From: Anisus vortex
Lineage: Eukaryota; Mollusca; Gastropoda; Planorbidae
Length of the DNA: 64,000 bases
Direction: 5' to 3'
Assembly: GCA_949126835.1 (NCBI GenBank)
Contig: CASBPS010000181.1
Coordinates: forward strand, 1 to 64,000
The translations under genes were made by a program, and so were the position numbers. Below, piece after piece: positions 35,683 to 49,759 of this stretch. The notes below the pieces were generated by a model. The model made no database searches. It saw only the letters and a program-made list of their open reading frames with translations, and was not told where the DNA came from. Position 1 is the first letter of the stretch, and every line of letters starts with the position of its first letter.

Positions 35683-38045
35683 GACGTACAAAGGCAGATT
35701 TGTGGTTTTGGCTTCTCCAGAAACCGTACAACAACTTGAAAAGCAGATTTCTGGTTTTGGCTCCTTTTCTGGCCGTACAAAAGCAGATTTGTGGTTTAAG
35801 CTTCTCTTTTCGCCGTAATACAGCAGATTTGTGGTTTTGGCTTCTCTACTGGCCGTACAAAAGCAGATTTGTGGTTTTAGCTTTTCCACAATCCGTACAA
35901 CGACTTGAATAGCAGATTTGTGGTAATGCTGCTTCTGTTCTGGCCGTACAACGACTTGAATAGCAGATTTGTGGTTTTGGCTTCTCTTTTCGCCGTAATA
36001 CAGCAGATTTGTGGTTTTGGCTTCTCTAATGGCCGTACAAAAGCAGATTTGTGGTTTTGGCTTCTCCAGAAACCGTACAACGACTTGAAAAGCAGATTTC
36101 TGGTTTTGGCTCCTTTTCTAGCCGTACAAAAGCATATTTGTGGTTTTGGCTTTTCCACAATCCGTACAACGTTCTGAATAGCAGATTTCTTGTTTTGGCT
36201 TCTTTTCTGGCCGTAAAACAGCAGATTTAAGGTTTTGGCTTCTCCAGAAACCGTACAACGACTTGAAAAGCAGATTTCTGGTTTTGGCTCCTTTTCTGGC
36301 CGTACAAAAGCAGATTTGTGGTTTCGGCTTTTCCACAATCCGTACAACGACTTGAATAGCAGATTTCTAGTTTTGGCTTCTTTTCTGGCCGTACATGGAC
36401 TTAAAACGCAGATTTGTTGTTTTGGCTTCTCCACAAACCGTACAACGACTTGACTAGCAGATTTGTGGTAATGGTGCTTCTGTTCTGGCCGTACAACGAC
36501 TTGTATAGCAGATTTGTGGTTTTGGCTTCTCTTTTCTCCGTAATACAGCAGATTTGTGGTTTTGGCTTCTCTACTGGACGTACAAAAGCAGATTTGTGGT
36601 TTTGGCTTTTCCACAATCCGTACAACGTTCTGAATAGCAGATTTCTTGTTTTGGCTTCTTTTCTGGCCGTAAAACAGCAGATTTGTGGTTTTGGCTTCTC
36701 CAGAAACCGTACAACGACTTGAAAAGCAGATTTCTGGTTTTGGCTCCTTTTCTGGCCGTACAAAAGCAGATTTGTGGTTTTGGCTTTTCCACAATCCGTA
36801 CAACGACTTGAATAGCAGATTTCTAGTTTTGGCTTCTTTTCTGGCAGTACATGGACTTAAAACGCAGATTTGTTGTTTTGGCTTCTCCACAAACCGTACA
36901 ACGACTTGACTAGCAGATTTGTGGTAATGGTGCTTCTGTTCTGGCCGTACAACGACTTGTATAGCCGATTTGTGGTTTTGGCTTCTCTTTTCTCCGTAAT
37001 ACAGCAGATTTTTGGTTTTGGCTTCTCTACTGGACGTACAAAAGCAGATTTGTGGTTTTGGCTTCTCCAGAAACCGTACAACGACTTGAAAAGCAGATTT
37101 CTGGTTTTGGCTCCTTTTCTGGCCGTACAAAAGCAGATTTGTGGTTTTAGCTTTTCCACAATCCGTACAACGACTTGAATAGCAGATTTCTTGTTTTGGC
37201 TTCTTTTCTGGCCGTAAAGCAGCAGATTTATGGTTTTGGCTCTCTCCACAAACCGTACAACGACTTGAATAGCAGATTTCTAGTTTTGGCTTCTTTTCTG
37301 GCCGTACAAGGACTTAAAAAGCAGATTTGTTGTTTTGGCTTCTCCACAAACCGTACAACGACTTGACTAGCAGATTTGTGGTAATGGTGCTTCTGTTCTG
37401 GCCGTACAACGACTTGAATAGCAGATTTGTGGTTTTGGCTTCTCTTTTCTCCGTAATACAGCAGATTTGTGGTTTTGGCTTCTCTACTGGCCGTACAAAA
37501 GCAGATTTGTTGTTTTAGCTTTTCCACAATCCGTACAACGACTTGAATAGCAGATTTGTGGTAATGCTGCTTCTGTTCTGGCCGTACAACGACTTGAATA
37601 GCAGATTTGTGGTTTTGGCTTCTCTTTTCGCCGTAATACAGCAGATTTGTGGTTTTGGCTTCTCTAATGGCCGTACAAAAGCAGATTTGTGGTTTTGGCT
37701 TCTCCAGAAACCGTACAACGACTTGAAAAGCAGATTTCTGGTTTTGGCTCCTTTTCTGGCCGTACAAAAGCAGATTTGTGGTTTTGGCTTTTCCACAATC
37801 CGTACAACGTTCTGAATAGCAGATTTCTTGTTTTGGCTTCTTTTCTGGCCGTAAAACAGCAGATTTGTGGTTTTGGCTTCTCCAGAAACCGTACAACGAC
37901 TTGAAAAGCAGATTTCTGGTTTTGGCTCCTTTTCTGGCCGTACAAAAGCAGATTTGTGGTTTTGGCTTTTCCACAATCCGTACAACGACTTGAATAGCAG
38001 ATTTCTAGTTTTGGCTTCTTTTCTGGCCGTACATGGACTTAAAAC

Positions 38046-38590
38046 GCAGATTTGATGTTTTGGCTTCTCCACAAACCGTACAACGACTTGACTAGCAGAT
38101 TTGTGGTAATGGTGCTTCTGTTCTGGCCGTACAACGACTTGAATAGCAGATTTGTGGTTTTGGCTTCTCTTTTCGCCGTAATACAGCAGATTTGTGGTTT
38201 TGGCTTCTCTACTGGCCGTACAAAAGCAGATTTGTGGTTTTGGCTTCTCCAGAAACCGTACAACGACTTGAAAAGCAGATTTCTGGTTTTGGCTCCTTTT
38301 CTGGCCGTACAAAAGCAGATTTGTGGTTTTGGCTTTTCCACAATCCGTACAACGTCTTGAATAGCAGATTTCTTGTATTGGCTTCTTTTCTTGCCGTAAA
38401 ACAGCAGATTTGTGGTTTTGGCTTCTCCAGAAACTGTACAACGACTTGAAAAGCAGATTTCTGGTTTTGGCTCCTTTTCTGGCCGTACAAAAGCAGATTT
38501 GTGGTTTTGGTTTTTCCACAATCCGTACAACGACTTGAATAGCAGATTTCTAGTTTTGGCTTCTTTTCTGGCCGTACAAGGACTTAAAAC
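38046..38590 (+). repeat. 545-bp HOR (12-mer), copy B
   Basis: This is the counterpart of 4,893-5,437 at offset 33,153, including the CTTCTTTTCTTGCCG variant seen near 5,236 and 38,389. It is followed by the same 367-bp and 457-bp units. Confidence 0.9.
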
Positions 38591-40130
38591 GCAGATTTGT
38601 TGTTTTGGCTTCTCCACAAACCGTACAACGACTTGACTAGCAGATTTGTGGTAATGGTGCTTCTGTTCTGGCCGTACAACGACTTGAATAGCAGATTTGT
38701 GGTTTTGGCTTCTCTTTTCGCCGTAATACAGCAGATTTGTGGTTTTGGCTTCTCTACTGGCCGTACAAAAGCAGATTTGTGGTTTTGGCTTCTCCAGAAA
38801 CCGTACAACGACTTGAAAAGCAGATTTCTGGTTTTGGCTCCTTTTCTGGCCGTACAAAAGCAGATTTGTGGTTTTGGCTTTTCCACAATCCGTACAACGT
38901 CTTGAATAGCAGATTTCTAGTTTTGGCTTCTTTTCTGGCCGTACATGGACTTAAAACGCAGATTTGTTGTTTTGGCTTCTCCACAAACCGTACAACGACT
39001 TGACTAGCAGATTTGTGGTAATGGTGCTTCTGTTCTGGCCGTACAACGACTTGAATAGCAGATTTGTGGTTTTGGCTTCTCTTTTCTCCGTAATACAGCA
39101 GATTTGTGGTTTTGGCTTCTCTACTGGACGTACAAAAGCAGATTTGTGGTTTTGGCTTCTCCAGAAACCGTACAACGACTTGAAAAGCAGATTTCTGGTT
39201 TTGGCTCCTTTTCTGGCCGTACAAAAGCAGATTTGTGGTTTTAGCTTTTTCACAATCCGTACAACGACTTGAATAGCAGATTTCTTGTTTTGGCTTCTTT
39301 TCTGGCCGTAAAGCAGCAGATTTATGGTTTTGGCTCTCTCCACAAACCGTACAACGACTTGAATAGCAGATTTCTAGTTTTGGCTTCTTTTCTGGCCGTA
39401 CAAGGACTTAAAAAGCAGATTTGTTGTTTTGGCTTCTCCACAAACCGTACAACGACTTGACTAGCAGATTTGTGGTAATGGTGCTTCTGTTCTGGCCGTA
39501 CAACGACTTGAATAGCAGATTTGTGGTTTTGGCTTCTCTTTTCGCCGTAATACAGCAGATTTGTGGTTTTGGCTTCTCTACTGGCCGTACAAAAGCAGAT
39601 TTGTGGTTTTGGCTTCTCCAGAAACCGTACAACGACTTGAAAAGCAGATTTCTGGTTTTGGCTCCTTTTCTGGCCGTACAAAAGCAGATTTGTGGTTTTA
39701 GCTTCTCTTTTCGCCGTAATACAGCAGATTTGTGGTTTTGGCTTCTCTACTGGCCGTACAAAAGCAGATTTGTGGTTTTAGCTTTTCCACAATCCGTACA
39801 ACGACTTGAATAGCAGATTTGTGGTAATGCTGCTTCTGTTCTGGCCGTACAACGACTTGAATAGCAGATTTGTGGTTTTGGCTTCTCTTTTCGCCGTAAT
39901 ACAGCAGATTTGTGGTTTTGGCTTCTCTAATGGCCGTACAAAAGCAGATTTGTGGTTTTGGCTTCTCCAGAAACCGTACAACGACTTGAAAAGCAGATTT
40001 CTGGTTTTGGCTCCTTTTCTGGCCGTACAAAAGCAGATTTGTGGTTTTGGCTTTTCCACAATCCGTACAACGACTTGAATAGCAGATTTCTAGTTTTGGC
40101 TTCTTTTCTGGCCGTACATGGACTTAAAAC

Positions 40131-41220
40131 GCAGATTTGATGTTTTGGCTTCTCCACAAACCGTACAACGACTTGACTAGCAGATTTGTGGTAATGGTGC
40201 TTCTGTTCTGGCCGTACAACGACTTGAATAGCAGATTTGTGGTTTTGGCTTCTCTTTTCGCCGTAATACAGCAGATTTGTGGTTTTGGCTTCTCTACTGG
40301 CCGTACAAAAGCAGATTTGTGGTTTTGGCTTCTCCAGAAACCGTACAACGACTTGAAAAGCAGATTTCTGGTTTTGGCTCCTTTTCTGGCCGTACAAAAG
40401 CAGATTTGTGGTTTTGGCTTTTCCACAATCCGTACAACGTCTTGAATAGCAGATTTCTTGTATTGGCTTCTTTTCTGGCCGTAAAACAGCAGATTTGTGG
40501 TTTTGGCTTCTCCAGAAACTGTACAACGACTTGAAAAGCAGATTTCTGGTTTTGGCTCCTTTTCTGGCCGTACAAAAGCAGATTTGTGGTTTTGGTTTTT
40601 CCACAATCCGTACAACAACTTGAATAGCAGATTTCTAGTTTTGGCTTCTTTTCTGGCCGTACAAGGACTTAAAACGCAGATTTGTTGTTTTGGCTTCTCC
40701 ACAAACCGTACAACGACTTGACTAGCAGATTTGTGGTAATGGTGCTTCTGTTCTGGCCGTACAACGACTTGAATAGCAGATTTGTGGTTTTGGCTTCTCT
40801 TTTCGCCGTAATACAGCAGATTTGTGGTTTTGGCTTCTCTACTGGCCGTACAAAAGCAGATTTGTGGTTTTGGCTTCTCCAGAAACCGTACAACGACTTG
40901 AAAAGCAGATTTCTGGTTTTGGCTCCTTTTCTGGCCGTACAAAAGCAGATTTGTGGTTTTGGCTTTTCCACAATCCGTACAACGTCTTGAATAGCAGATT
41001 TCTTGTATTGGCTTCTTTTCTGGCCGTAAAACAGCAGATTTGTGGTTTTGGCTTCTCCAGAACCTGTACAACGACTTGAAAAGCAGATTTCTGGTTTTGG
41101 CTCCTTTTCTGGCCGTACAAAAGCAGATTTGTGGTTTTGGTTTTTCCACAATCCGTACAACGACTTGAATAGCAGATTTCTAGTTTTGGCTTCTTTTCTG
41201 GCCGTACAAGGACTTAAAAC
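40131..41220 (+). repeat. Two tandem 545-bp HORs, copy B
   Basis: This is the counterpart of 6,978-8,067 at offset 33,153. It keeps the ACAACAACTTGAATAG variant (7,459-7,474 region) and the CCAGAACCTG variant, so the doubling predates the superunit duplication. Confidence 0.9.
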
Positions 41221-42273
41221 GCAGATTTGTTGTTTTGGCTTCTCCACAAACCGTACAACGACTTGACTAGCAGATTTGTGGTAATGGTGCTTCTGTTCTG
41301 GCCGTACAACGACTTGAATAGCAGATTTGTGGTTTTGGCTTCTCTTTTCGCCGTAATACAGCAGATTTGTGGTTTTGGCTTCTCTACTGGCCGTACAAAA
41401 GCAGATTTGTGGTTTTGGCTTCTCCAGAAACCGTACAACGACTTGAAAAGCAGATTTCTGGTTTTGGCTCCTTTTCTGGCCGTACAAAAGCAGATTTGTG
41501 GTTTTGGCTTTTCCACAATCCGTACAACGTCTTGAATAGCAGATTTCTAGTTTTGGCTTCTTTTCTGGCCGTACATGGACTTAAAACGCAGATTTGTTGT
41601 TTTGGCTTCTCCACAAACCGTACAACGACTTGACTAGCAGATTTGTGGTAATGGTGCTTCTGTTCTGGCCGTACAACGACTTGTATAGCAGATTTGTGGT
41701 TTTGGCTTCTCTTTTCTCCGTAATACAGCAGATTTGTGGTTTTGGCTTCTCTACTGGACGTACAAAAGCAGATTTGTGGTTTTGGCTTCTCCAGAAACCG
41801 TACAACGACTTGAAAAGCAGATTTCTGGTTTTGGCTCCTTTTCTGGCCGTACAAAAGCAGATTTGTGGTTTTAGCTTTTTCACAATCCGTACAACGACTT
41901 GAATAGCAGATTTCTTGTTTTGGCTTCTTTTCTGGCCGTAAAGCAGCAGATTTATGGTTTTGGCTCTCTCCACAAACCGTACAACGACTTGAATAGCAGA
42001 TTTCTAGTTTTGGCTTCTTTTCTGGCCGTACAAGGACTTAAAAAGCAGATTTGTTGTTTTGTCTTCTCCACAAACCGTACAACGACTTGACTAGCAGATT
42101 TGTGGTAATGGTGCTTCTGTTCTGGCCGTACAACGACTTGAATAGCAGATTTGTGGTTTTGGCTTCTCTTTTCGCCGTAATACAGCAGATTTGTGGTTTT
42201 GGCTTCTCTACTGGCCGTACAAAAGCAGATTTGTGGTTTTGGCTTCTCCAGAAACCGTACAACGACTTGAAAA

Positions 42274-42313
42274 GCAGATTTCTGGTTTTGGCTCCTTTTC
42301 TGGCCGTACAAAA
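42274..42313 (+). other. Monomer fused at the 349-bp deletion/duplication point
   Basis: This 40-bp monomer is collinear with 9,121 on its left side and with 9,470 on its right side in copy A. It is therefore the product, or the ancestor, of a homologous exchange that changes the array by exactly eight monomers. Confidence 0.8.
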
Positions 42314-43323
42314 GCAGATTTGTGGTTTTGGCTTTTCCACAATCCGTACAACGTTCTGAATAGCAGATTTCTTGTTTTGGCTTCTTTTCTGGCCGTAAAA
42401 CAGCAGATTTGTGGTTTTGGCTTCTCCAGAAACCGTAAAACGACTTGAAAAGCAGATTTCTGGTTTTGGCTCCTTTTCTGGCCGTACAAAAGCAGATTTG
42501 TGGTTTTGGCTTTTCCACAATCCGTACAACGACTTGAATAGCAGATTTCTAGTTTTGGCTTCTTTTCTGGCCGTACATGGACTTAAAACGCAGATTTGTG
42601 GTTTTGGCTTTTCCACAATCCGTACAACGACTTGAATAGCAGATTTCTAGTTTTGGCTTCTTTTCTGGCTGTACATGGACTTAAAACGCAGATTTGTTGT
42701 TTTGGCTTCTCCACAAACCGTACAACGACTTGACTAGCAGATTTGTGGTAATGGTGCTTCTGTTCTGGCCGTACAACGACTTGTATAGCAGATTTGTGGT
42801 TTTGGCTTCTCTTTTCTCCGTAATACAGCAGATTTGTGGTTTTGGCTTCTCTACTGGACGTACAAAAGCAGATTTGTGGTTTTGGCCTTTCCACAATCCG
42901 TACAACGTTCTGAATAGCAGATTTCTTGTTTTGGCTTCTTTTCTGGCCGTAAAACATCAGATTTGTTGTTTTGGCTTCTCCAGAAACCGTACAACGACTT
43001 GAAAAGCAGATTTCTGGTTTTGGCTCCTTTTCTGGCCGTACAACAGCAGATTTGTGGTTTTGGCTTTTCCACAATCCGTACAACGACTTGAATAGCAGAT
43101 TTCTAGTTTTGGCTTCTTTTCTGGCCGTACATGGACTTAAAACGCAGATTTGTTGTTTTGGCTTCTCCACAAACCGTACAACGACTTGACTAGCAGATTT
43201 GTGGTAATGGTGCTTCTGTTCTGGCCGTACAACGACTTGAATAGCAGATTTGTGGTTTTGGCTTCTCTTTTCTCCGTAATACAGCAGATTTTTGGTTTTG
43301 GCTTCTCTACTGGCCGTACAAAA

Positions 43324-44462
43324 GCAGATTTGATGTTTTGGCTTCTCCACAAACCGTACAACGACTTGACTAGCAGATTTGTGGTAATGGTGCTTCTGTT
43401 CTGGCCGTACAACGACTTGAATAGCAGATTTGTGGTTTTGGCTTCTCTTTTCGCCGTAATACAGCAGATTTGTGGTTTTGGCTTCTCTACTGGCCGTACA
43501 AAAGCAGATTTGTGGTTTTGGCTTCTCCAGAAACCGTACAACGACTTAAAAAGCAGATTTCTGGTTTTGGCTCCTTTTCTGGCCGTACAAAAGCAGATTT
43601 GTGGTTTTGGCTTTTCCACAATCCGTACAACGTCTTGAATAGCAGATTTCTTGTATTGGCTTCTTTTCTGGCCGTAAAACAGCAGATTTGTGGTTTTGGC
43701 TTCTCCAGAAACTGTACAACGACTTGAAAAGCAGATTTCTGGTTTTGGCTCCTTTTCTGGCCGTACAAAAGCAGATTTGTGGTTTTGGTTTTTCCACAAT
43801 CCGTACAACGACTTGAATAGCAGATTTCTAGTTTTGGCTTCTTTTCTGGCCGTACAAGGACTTAAAACGCAGATTTGTTGTTTTGGCTTCTCCACAAACC
43901 GTACAACGACTTGACTAGCAGATTTGTGGTAATGGTGCTTCTGTTCTGGCCGTACAACGACTTGAATAGCAGATTTGTGGTTTTGGCTTCTCTTTTCGCC
44001 GTAATACAGCAGATTTGTGGTTTTGGCTTCTCTACTGGCCGTACAAAAGCAGATTTGTGGTTTTGGCTTCTCCAGAAACCGTACAACGACTTGAAAAGCA
44101 GATTTCTTGTTTTGGCTTCTTTTCTGGCCGTAAAACAGCAGATTTGTTGTTTTGGCTTCTCTACTGGCCGTACAAAAGCAGATTTGTGGTTTTGGCGTTT
44201 CCACAGTCCGTACAACGACTTGAATAGCAGATTTCTTGTTTTGGCTCCTTTTCTGGCCGTACAACGACTTGAAAAGAGGATTTGTGGTTTTGGCTTTTCC
44301 ACAATCCGTACAACGTCTTGAATAGCAGATTTCTGGTTTTGGCTCCTTTTCTGGCCGTACAAAAGCAGATTTGTGGTTTTGGCTTTTCCACAATCCGTAC
44401 AACGACTTGAATAGCAGATTTCTAGTTTTGGCTTCTTTTCTGGCCGTACAAGGACTTAAAAC
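43324..44462 (+). repeat. 545-bp HOR followed by 594-bp HOR, copy B
   Basis: The 12-mer (43,324-43,868) and 13-mer (43,869-44,462) correspond to 10,520-11,658 at offset 32,804, including the GAGGATTTG monomer near 44,275. Confidence 0.88.
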
Positions 44463-45722
44463 GCAGATTTGTTGTTTTGGCTTCTCCACAAATTGTACAA
44501 CGACTTGACTAGCAGATTTGTGGTAATGGTGCTTCTGTTCTGGCCTTACAACGACTTGAATAGCAGATTTGTGGTTTTGGCTTCTCTTTTCGCCTTAATA
44601 CAGCAGATTTGTGGTTTTGGCTTCTCTACTGGACGTACAAAGGCAGATTTGTGGTTTTGGCTTCTCCAGAAACCGTACAACAACTTGAAAAGCAGATTTC
44701 TGGTTTTGGCTCCTTTTCTGGCCGTACAAAAGCAGATTTGTGGTTTAAGCTTCTCTTTTCGCCGTAATACAGCAGATTTGTGGTTTTGGCTTCTCTACTG
44801 GCCGTACAAAAGCAGATTTGTGGTTTTGGCTTCTCCAGAAACCGTACAACGACTTGAAAAGCAGATTTCTGGTTTTGGCTCCTTTTCTGGCCGTAAAGCA
44901 GCAGATTTATGGTTTTGGCTCTCTCCACAAACCGTACAACGACTTGAATAGCAGATTTCTAGTTTTGGCTTCTTTTCTGGCCGTACAAGGACTTAAAAAG
45001 CAGATTTGTTGTTTTGGCTTCTCCACAAACCGTACAACGACTTGACTAGCAGATTTGTGGTAATGGGCTTCTGTTCTGGCCGTACAACGACTTGAATAGC
45101 AGATTTGTGGTTTTGGCTTCTCTTTTCTCCGTAATACAGCAGATTTGTGGTTTTGGCTTCTCTACTGGCCGTACAAAAGCAGATTTGATGTTTTGGCTTC
45201 TCCACAAACCGTAAAACGACTTGACTAGCAGATTTGTGGTAATGGTGCTTCTGTTCTGGCCGTACAACGACTTGAATAGCAGATTTGTGGTTTTGGCTTC
45301 TCTTTTCGCCGTAATACAGCAGATTTGTGGTTTTGGCTTCTCTACTGGCCGTACAAAAGCAGATTAGTGGTTTTGGCTTCTCCAGAAACCGTACAACGAC
45401 TTGAAAAGCAGATTTCTGGTTTTGGCTCCTTTTCTGGCGTACAAAAGCAGATTTGTGGTTTTGGCTTTTCCACAATCCGTACAACGTCTTGAATAGCAGA
45501 TTTCTTGTATTGGCTTCTTTTCTGGCCGTAAAACAGCAGATTTGTGGTTTTGGCTTCTCCAGAAACTGTACAACGACTTGAAAAGCAGATTTCTGGTTTT
45601 GGCTCCTTTTCTGGCCGTACAAAAGCAGATTTGTGGTTTTGGTTTTTCCACAATCCGTACAACGACTTGAATAGCAGATTTCTAGTTTTGGCTTCTTTTC
45701 TGGCCGTACAAAGACTTAAAAC

Positions 45723-46218
45723 GCAGATTTGTTGTTTTGGCTTCTCCACAAACCGTACAACGACTTGACTAGCAGATTTGTGGTAATGGTGCTTCTGTTC
45801 TGGCCGTACAACGACTTGAATAGCAGATTTGTGGTTTTGGCTTCTCTTTTCGCCGTAATACAGCAGATTTGTGGTTTTGGCTTCTCTACTGGCCGTACAA
45901 AAGCAGATTTGTGGTTTTGGCTTTTCCACAATCCGTACAACGTCTTGAATAGCAGATTTCTTGTTTTGGCTTCTTTTCTGGCCGTAAAACAGCAGATTTG
46001 TTGTTTTGGCTTCTCTACTGGCTGTAAAACAGCAGATTTGTGGTTTTGGCTTCTCCAGAAACTGTACAACGACTTGAAAAGCAGATTTCTGGTTTTAGCT
46101 CCTTTTCTGGCCGTACAAAAGCAGATTTGTGGTTTTGGTTTTTCCACAATCCGTACAACGACTTGAATAGCAGATTTCTAGTTTTGGCTTTTTTTCTGGC
46201 CGTACAAGGACTTAAAAC
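45723..46218 (+). repeat. 496-bp HOR (11-mer), copy B
   Basis: This is the counterpart of 12,919-13,414 at offset 32,804, with the same private GGTTTTAGCTCC and GGCTTTTTTTCTGG variants. Confidence 0.9.
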
Positions 46219-47230
46219 GCAGATTTGTTGTTTTGGCTTCTCCACAAACCGTACAACGACTTGACTAGCAGATTTGTGGTAATGGTGCTTCTGTTCTGGC
46301 CGTACAACGACTTGAATAGCAGATTTGTGGTTTTGGCTTCTCTTTTCGCCGTAATACAGCAGATTTGTGGTTTTGGCTTCTCTAATGGCCGTACAAAAGC
46401 AGATTTGTGGTTTTGGCTTCTCCAGAAACCGTACAACGACTTGAATAGCAGATTTCTTGTTTTGGCTCCTTTTCTGGCCGTACAACGACTTGAAAAGAGG
46501 ATTTGTGGTTTTGGCTTTTCCACAATCCGTACAACGTCTTGAATAGCAGATTTCTGGTTTTGGCTCCTTTTCTGGCCGTACAAAAGCAGATTTGTGGTTT
46601 TGGCTTTTCCACAATCCGTACAACGACTTGAATAGCAGATTTCTAGTTTTGGCTTCTTTTCTGGCCGTACAAGGACTTAAAAAGCAGATTTGTTGTTTTG
46701 GCTTCTTCACAAACCGTACAACGACTTGACTAGCAGATTTGTGGTAATGGTGCTTCTGTTCTGGCCGTACAACGACTTGAATAGCAGATTTGTGGTTTTG
46801 GCTTCTCTTTTCTCCGTAATACAGCAGATTTGTGGTTTTGGCTTCTCTACTGGCCGTACAAAAGCAGATTTGATGTTTTGGCTTCTCCACAAACCGTACA
46901 ACGACTTGACTAGCAGATTTGTGGTAATGGTGCTTCTGTTCTGGCCGTACAACGACTTGAATAGCAGATTTGTGGTTTTGGCTTCTCTTTTCGCCGTAAT
47001 ACAGCAGATTTGTGGTTTTGGCTTCTCTACTGGCCGTACAAAAGCAGATTTGTGGTTTTGGCTTCTCCAGAAACTGTACAACGACTTGAAAAGCAGATTT
47101 CTGGTTTTGGCTCCTTTTCTGGCCGTACAAAAGCAGATTTGTGGTTTTGGTTTTTCCACAATCCGTACAACGACTTGAATAGCAGATTTCTAGTTTTGGC
47201 TTCTTTTCTGGCCGTACAAGGACTTAAAAC

Positions 47231-47726
47231 GCAGATTTGTTGTTTTGGCTTCTCCACAAACCGTACAACGACTTGACTAGCAGATTTGTGGTAATGGTGC
47301 TTCTGTTCTGGCCGTACAACGACTTGAATAGCAGATTTGTGGTTTTGGCTTCTCTTTTCGCCGTAATACAGCAGATTTGTGGTTTTGGCTTCTCTACTGG
47401 CCGTACAAAAGCAGATTTGTGGTTTTGGCTTTTCCACAATCCGTACAACGTCTTGAATAGCAGATTTCTTGTTTTGGCTTCTTTTCTGGCCGTAAAACAG
47501 CAGATTTGTTGTTTTGGCTTCTCTACTGGCTGTAAAACAGCAGATTTGTGGTTTTGGCTTCTCCAGAAACTGTACAACGACTTGAAAAGCAGATTTCTGG
47601 TTTTGGCTCCTTTTCTGGCCGTACAAAAGCAGATTTGTGGTTTTGGTTTTTCCACAATCCGTACAACGACTTGAATAGCAGATTTCTAGTTTTGGCTTCT
47701 TTTCTGGCCGTACAAGGACTTAAAAC
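47231..47726 (+). repeat. 496-bp HOR (11-mer), copy B
   Basis: This is the counterpart of 14,427-14,922. It lacks the GATTTGTGTTTTTGG variant of its copy-A counterpart, so that variant arose or spread in copy A only. Confidence 0.88.
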
Positions 47727-49759
47727 GCAGATTTGTTGTTTTGGCTTCTCCACAAACCGTACAACGACTTGACTAGCAGATTTGTGGTAATGGTGCTTCT
47801 GTTCTGGCCGTACAACGACTTGAATAGCAGATTTGTGGTTTTGGCTTCTCTTTTCGCCGTAATACAGCAGATTTGTGGTTTTGGCTTCTCTAATGGCCGT
47901 ACAAAAGCAGATTTGTGGTTTTGGCTTCTCCAGAAACCGTACAACGACTTGAAAAGCAGATTTCTTGTTTTGGCTTCTTTTCTGGCCGTAAAACAGCAGA
48001 TTTGTTGTTTTGGCTTCTCTACTGGCCGTACAAAAGCAGATTTGTGGTTTTGGCGTTTCCACAGTCCGTACAACGACTTGAATAGCAGATTTCTTGTTTT
48101 GGCTCCTTTTCTGGCCGTACAACGACTTGAAAAGAGGATTTGTGGTTTTGGCTTTTCCACAATCCGTACAACGTCTTGAATAGCAGATTTCTGGTTTTGG
48201 CTCCTTTTCTGGCCGTACAAAAGCAGATTTGTGGTTTTGGCTTTTCCACAATCCGTACAACGACTTGAATAGCAGATTTCTAGTTTTGGCTTCTTTTCTG
48301 GCCGTACAAGGACTTAAAACGCAGATTTGTTGTTTTGGCTTCTCCACAAATTGTACAACGACTTGACTAGCAGATTTGTGGTAATGGTGCTTCTGTTCTG
48401 GCCTTACAACGACTTGAATAGCAGATTTGTGGTTTTGGCTTCTCTTTTCGCCTTAATACAGCAGATTTGTGGTTTTGGCTTCTCTACTGGACGTACAAAG
48501 GCAGATTTGTAGTTTTGGCTTCTCCAGAAACCGTACAACAACTTGAAAAGCAGATTTCTGGTTTTGGCTCCTTTTCTGGCCGTACAAAAGCAGATTTGTG
48601 GTTTAAGCTTCTCTTTTCGCCGTAATACAGCAGATTTGTGGTTTTGGCTTCTCTACTGGCCGTACAAAAGCAGATTTGTGGTTTTAGCTTTTCCACAATC
48701 CGTACAACGACTTGAATAGCAGATTTGTGGTAATGCTGCTTCTGTTCTGGCCGTACAACGACTTGAATAGCAGATTTGTGGTTTTGGCTTCTCTTTTCGC
48801 CGTAATACAGCAGATTTGTGGTTTTGGCTACTCTAATGGCCGTACAAAAGCAGATTTGTGGTTTTGGCTTCTCCAGAAACCGTACAACGACTTGAAAAGC
48901 AGATTTCTGGTTTTGGCTCCTTTTCTGGCCGTACAAAAGCATATTTGTGGTTTTGGCTTTTCCACAATCCGTACAACGTTCTGAATAGCAGATTTCTTGT
49001 TTTGGCTTCTTTTCTGGCCGTAAAACAGCAGATTTGTGGTTTTGGCTTCTCCAGAAACCGTACAACGACTTGAAAAGCAGATTTCTGGTTTTGGCTCCTT
49101 TTCTGGCCGTACAAAAGCAGATTTGTGGTTTTGGCTTTTCCACAATCCGTACAACGACTTGAATAGCAGATTTCTAGTTTTGGCTTCTTTTCTGGCCGTA
49201 CATGGACTTAAAACGCAGATTTGATGTTTTGGCTTCTCCACAAACCGTACAACGACTTGACTAGCAGATTTGTGGTAATGGTGCTTCTGTTCTGGCCGTA
49301 CAACGACTTGAATAGCAGATTTGTGGTTTTGGCTTCTCTTTTCGCCGTAATACAGCAGATTTGTGGTTTTGGCTTCTCTACTGGCCGTACAAAAGCAGAT
49401 TTGTGGTTTTGGCTTCTCCAGAAACCGTACAACGACTTGAAAAGCAGATTTCTGGTTTTGGCTCCTTTTCTGACCGTACAAAAGCAGATTTGTGGTTTTG
49501 GCTTTTCCACAATCCGTACAACGTCTTGAATAGCAGATTTCTTGTATTGGCTTCTTTTCTGGCCGTAAAACAGCAGATTTGTGGTTTTGGCTTCTCCAGA
49601 AACTGTACAACGACTTGAAAAGCAGATTTATGGTTTTGGCTCCTTTTCTGGCCGTACAAAAGCAGATTTGTGGTTTTGGTTTTTCCACAATCCGTACAAC
49701 GACTTGAATAGCAGATTTCTAGTTTTGGCTTCTTTTCTGGCCGTACAAGGACTTAAAAC
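47727..49759 (+). repeat. Single super-HOR of copy B (2,033 bp)
   Basis: It begins with a 594-bp 13-mer and ends at the phase marker at 49,760. Its left flank matches super-HOR 1 of copy A (offset 32,804) and its right flank matches super-HOR 5 (offset 22,711). The difference, 10,093 bp, is the span of the extra copies in A. It carries a private GGCTACTCTAATGG variant where copy A has GGTATTGGCTTC. Confidence 0.88.
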